From positions 1,426,001-1,490,000 of the forward strand of contig NZ_RKHJ01000001.1 in assembly GCF_003752465.1 (NCBI RefSeq): 64,000 nucleotides of DNA, written 5' to 3'. The notes under the pieces are model-generated. The model made no database searches, had not been told where the DNA came from, and worked only from the letters and a program-made list of their open reading frames with translations. Positions 62,689 to 64,000 of this stretch are shown here, in pieces. Source of the DNA: Agrococcus jenensis (GTDB lineage: Bacteria; Actinomycetota; Actinomycetes; Actinomycetales; Microbacteriaceae). The position numbers and the translations under genes were made by a program. Position 1 is the first letter of the stretch. Each line of letters starts with the position of its first letter.

Positions 62689-63678
62689 ATGTCCAGCAGC
62701 ACATCCGTCGGCGAGCGCATCGGCCGCGTCGCCGGCACCTGGTTCCCGCTCGTCGTCCTCGCGGCGGCCGCGATCGCCATCGTGGTCCCGCAGGCGTTCC
62801 TGCCGATCGGGCCGTGGATCAGCACGCTGCTCGGCGTCATCATGCTCGGCATGGGCCTGACCCTGCAGCCGGTCGACTTCGCCGTCATCGCCAAGAAGCC
62901 GAAGGCGTTCGCGGTCGGCGTCGTGGCGCAGTACGTCATCATGCCGCTCGCGGCCATCGGCCTCGCGCTCGCGTTCCAGCTGCCGCCCGAGCTGCTCGTC
63001 GGCGTCGTGCTGGTCGGCTCCGCGCCGGGCGGCACCGCGTCGAACGTCATGGTCTACCTCGCGAAGGGCGACACGGCGCTCTCGGTCGCGATGACCACCG
63101 CGTCGACGCTCATCGCGCCGGTGCTCACGCCGCTGCTCGTGCTGTGGCTCGCCGGCTCCTACCTGCCGGTCGACGCCTGGGCCCTGTTCCAGTCGATCAT
63201 CTTCATCGTGCTGATCCCCGTGGTCGTCGGCGTCCTCCTGCGGATGCTGCTGCCGAAGGTCGTGCGGGCGATCCTGCCGTGGCTGCCGCTCGTCTCGGTG
63301 CTCGGCATCACGCTCGTGGTGCTCGCGGTCGTCGCCGGCTCCGCGTCGACGATCCTCTCGGTCGGCCTGCTCGTCGCGCTGGTCGTCATCCTGCACAACG
63401 GCGTCGGCTACGCGCTCGGCTTCCTGGCGGCGAAGGCGGTCGGGCTCGACGAGAGCGCCCGCCGCGCGGTCGCGATCGAGGTGGGCATGCAGAACTCCGG
63501 CCTCGCGGCAGGCCTCGCGCGCACCCACTTCACGCCCGAGTCGGCGCTGCCCGCGGCGATCTTCTCCGTCTGGCACAACGTGTCGGGCTCGCTGCTCGCC
63601 TCCTACTGGTCGCGCCGCCCGCCGAAGGCCGTCGGCACCGCCAAGCCCGCGCTCGACGACCAGCCCGTCGCCAGCTGA
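62689..63678 (+). CDS. Bile acid:sodium symporter family protein
   Basis: The 329-residue protein has about ten membrane helices and the BASS motifs LGVIMLGMGLTLQPVDFAVI, GSAPGGTASNVMVYLAKGD and AIEVGMQNSGLAAGLA. Bacterial members import organic anions such as pantoate or keto acids; the substrate here is unknown. AGGAGG is 6 bases before ATG 62689. A GTG at 62662 is in frame but lacks a ribosome site. Confidence 0.9.
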   Translation: MSSSTSVGERIGRVAGTWFPLVVLAAAAIAIVVPQAFLPIGPWISTLLGVIMLGMGLTLQPVDFAVIAKKPKAFAVGVVAQYVIMPLAAIGLALAFQLPPELLVGVVLVGSAPGGTASNVMVYLAKGDTALSVAMTTASTLIAPVLTPLLVLWLAGSYLPVDAWALFQSIIFIVLIPVVVGVLLRMLLPKVVRAILPWLPLVSVLGITLVVLAVVAGSASTILSVGLLVALVVILHNGVGYALGFLAAKAVGLDESARRAVAIEVGMQNSGLAAGLARTHFTPESALPAAIFSVWHNVSGSLLASYWSRRPPKAVGTAKPALDDQPVAS

Positions 63679-63689
63679 CGAGGGTCGAG

Positions 63690-63720
63690 CGCCCCGTCGC
63701 CCCAGCGGGGCGGCGGGGCG
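63690..63720 (+). terminator. Terminator after the symporter gene
   Basis: A 14-bp stem with one G-U pair (63690-63703 with 63707-63720) and a 3-base loop, 11 bases after the stop. Confidence 0.75.
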
Positions 63721-63753
63721 TACCCTTGCGCGCAACCGACAGGAGGAGCCGCG

Positions 63754-64000
63754 ATGGCGCTGCGCTGGTATTCGAACGTGATCGAGTCGACCGACCCCGG
63801 GCGGCTCGCCCGCTGGTGGGGCGACGCGCTCGACTGGCAGATCATCTACGAGGCCGACGACGAGGTCGTCCTCATCCCGAAGTGGGCGCAGGAGCTGGCG
63901 CCGAAGCTCTCGTTCGAGCAGGTGCCGCCCGGGCTCACGTTCGTGCTCGTCGACCACGAGAAGGCGACGAAGAACCGCATCCACATGGACCTCGCGCCGC
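63754..64000 (+). CDS. VOC/glyoxalase-like family protein, N-terminal part
   Basis: The first 82 residues of a protein cut by the window end. ALRWYSNVIESTDPGRLARW (with WGDALDW after) and NRIHMDLAP are typical of glyoxalase-like VOC proteins of actinobacteria. AGGAGGAG precedes the ATG. The function of this subgroup is unassigned. Confidence 0.75.
   Translation, partial: MALRWYSNVIESTDPGRLARWWGDALDWQIIYEADDEVVLIPKWAQELAPKLSFEQVPPGLTFVLVDHEKATKNRIHMDLAP

Overview
The window is a 64 kb stretch of a very GC-rich actinobacterial chromosome. The ribosomal proteins are of actinobacterial type (S5 with a long N-terminal tail, L17 with a long acidic tail), adenylate kinase has the short lid, and GTG starts and stop/start overlaps are frequent. 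Many genes have a -10 box of the form TANNNT only 6-8 bases before the start codon, which suggests leaderless mRNAs. Together with short palindromes typical of the family, this suggests Microbacteriaceae, possibly near Agrococcus. The genus is an inference from gene content only. No rRNA, tRNA, transposase, integrase or CRISPR array was seen.

Layout. 1-4755: end of the spc ribosomal operon (rplF end, rplR, rpsE, rpmD, rplO, secY, adk, map). 4682-11258: an accessory block. It has a Xre repressor and an ImmA-type protease on the minus strand, then on the plus strand a tiny Xre protein, a 92-residue precursor that looks like a circular bacteriocin of the uberolysin/circularin/carnocyclin type, a SpoIIM/DUF95 membrane protein, three further membrane proteins, two ABC ATPases and an ABC-2 type permease. 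11372-14801: HPr and the mannitol PTS operon. 14922-15815: a DUF3419 (BtaA-like) transferase. 15932-19137: infA, rpmJ, rpsM, rpsK, rpoA, rplQ. About 11 kb of accessory and sugar-transport genes therefore separates the map and infA halves of a normally tight ribosomal supercluster.

19196-29212: GH15 hydrolase, truA, a HAD phosphatase, rplM-rpsI-glmM, an amino-acid permease, a CGNR zinc-finger regulator, an EamA exporter and coaA. 29247-35506: a cell-wall and tRNA-modification run (glmS, acpS, an alr-tsaE fusion, tsaB, rimI, tsaD) with overlapping genes from acpS onward. 35602-40801: two small membrane proteins, one with a YGQ-rich disordered head, a THUMP-like methyltransferase, groES under a CIRCE operator, rarD and an AI-2E family transporter. 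41044-46791: a branched-chain amino-acid ABC transporter, with livK on the plus strand and livHMGF on the minus strand. 46970-58067: guaB, a dense field of short degenerate repeats around a nuclease-like gene, a DUF4097-PadR operon with twin palindromic operators, guaB3, glpD, SURF1, DUF3817 and guaA. 58320-64000: a membrane protein, a YCII/DGPF protein with its ECF42-like sigma factor, sufS-sufU, a bile acid:sodium symporter family protein and the start of a VOC protein.

The most notable system is the putative circular bacteriocin locus at 6021-11258. The precursor, its SpoIIM companion, the stacked membrane proteins and the two ABC ATPases match the layout of circular-bacteriocin clusters known mostly from Firmicutes. 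The flanking Xre/ImmA pair suggests protease-controlled derepression. All functions here are inferred from sequence alone.
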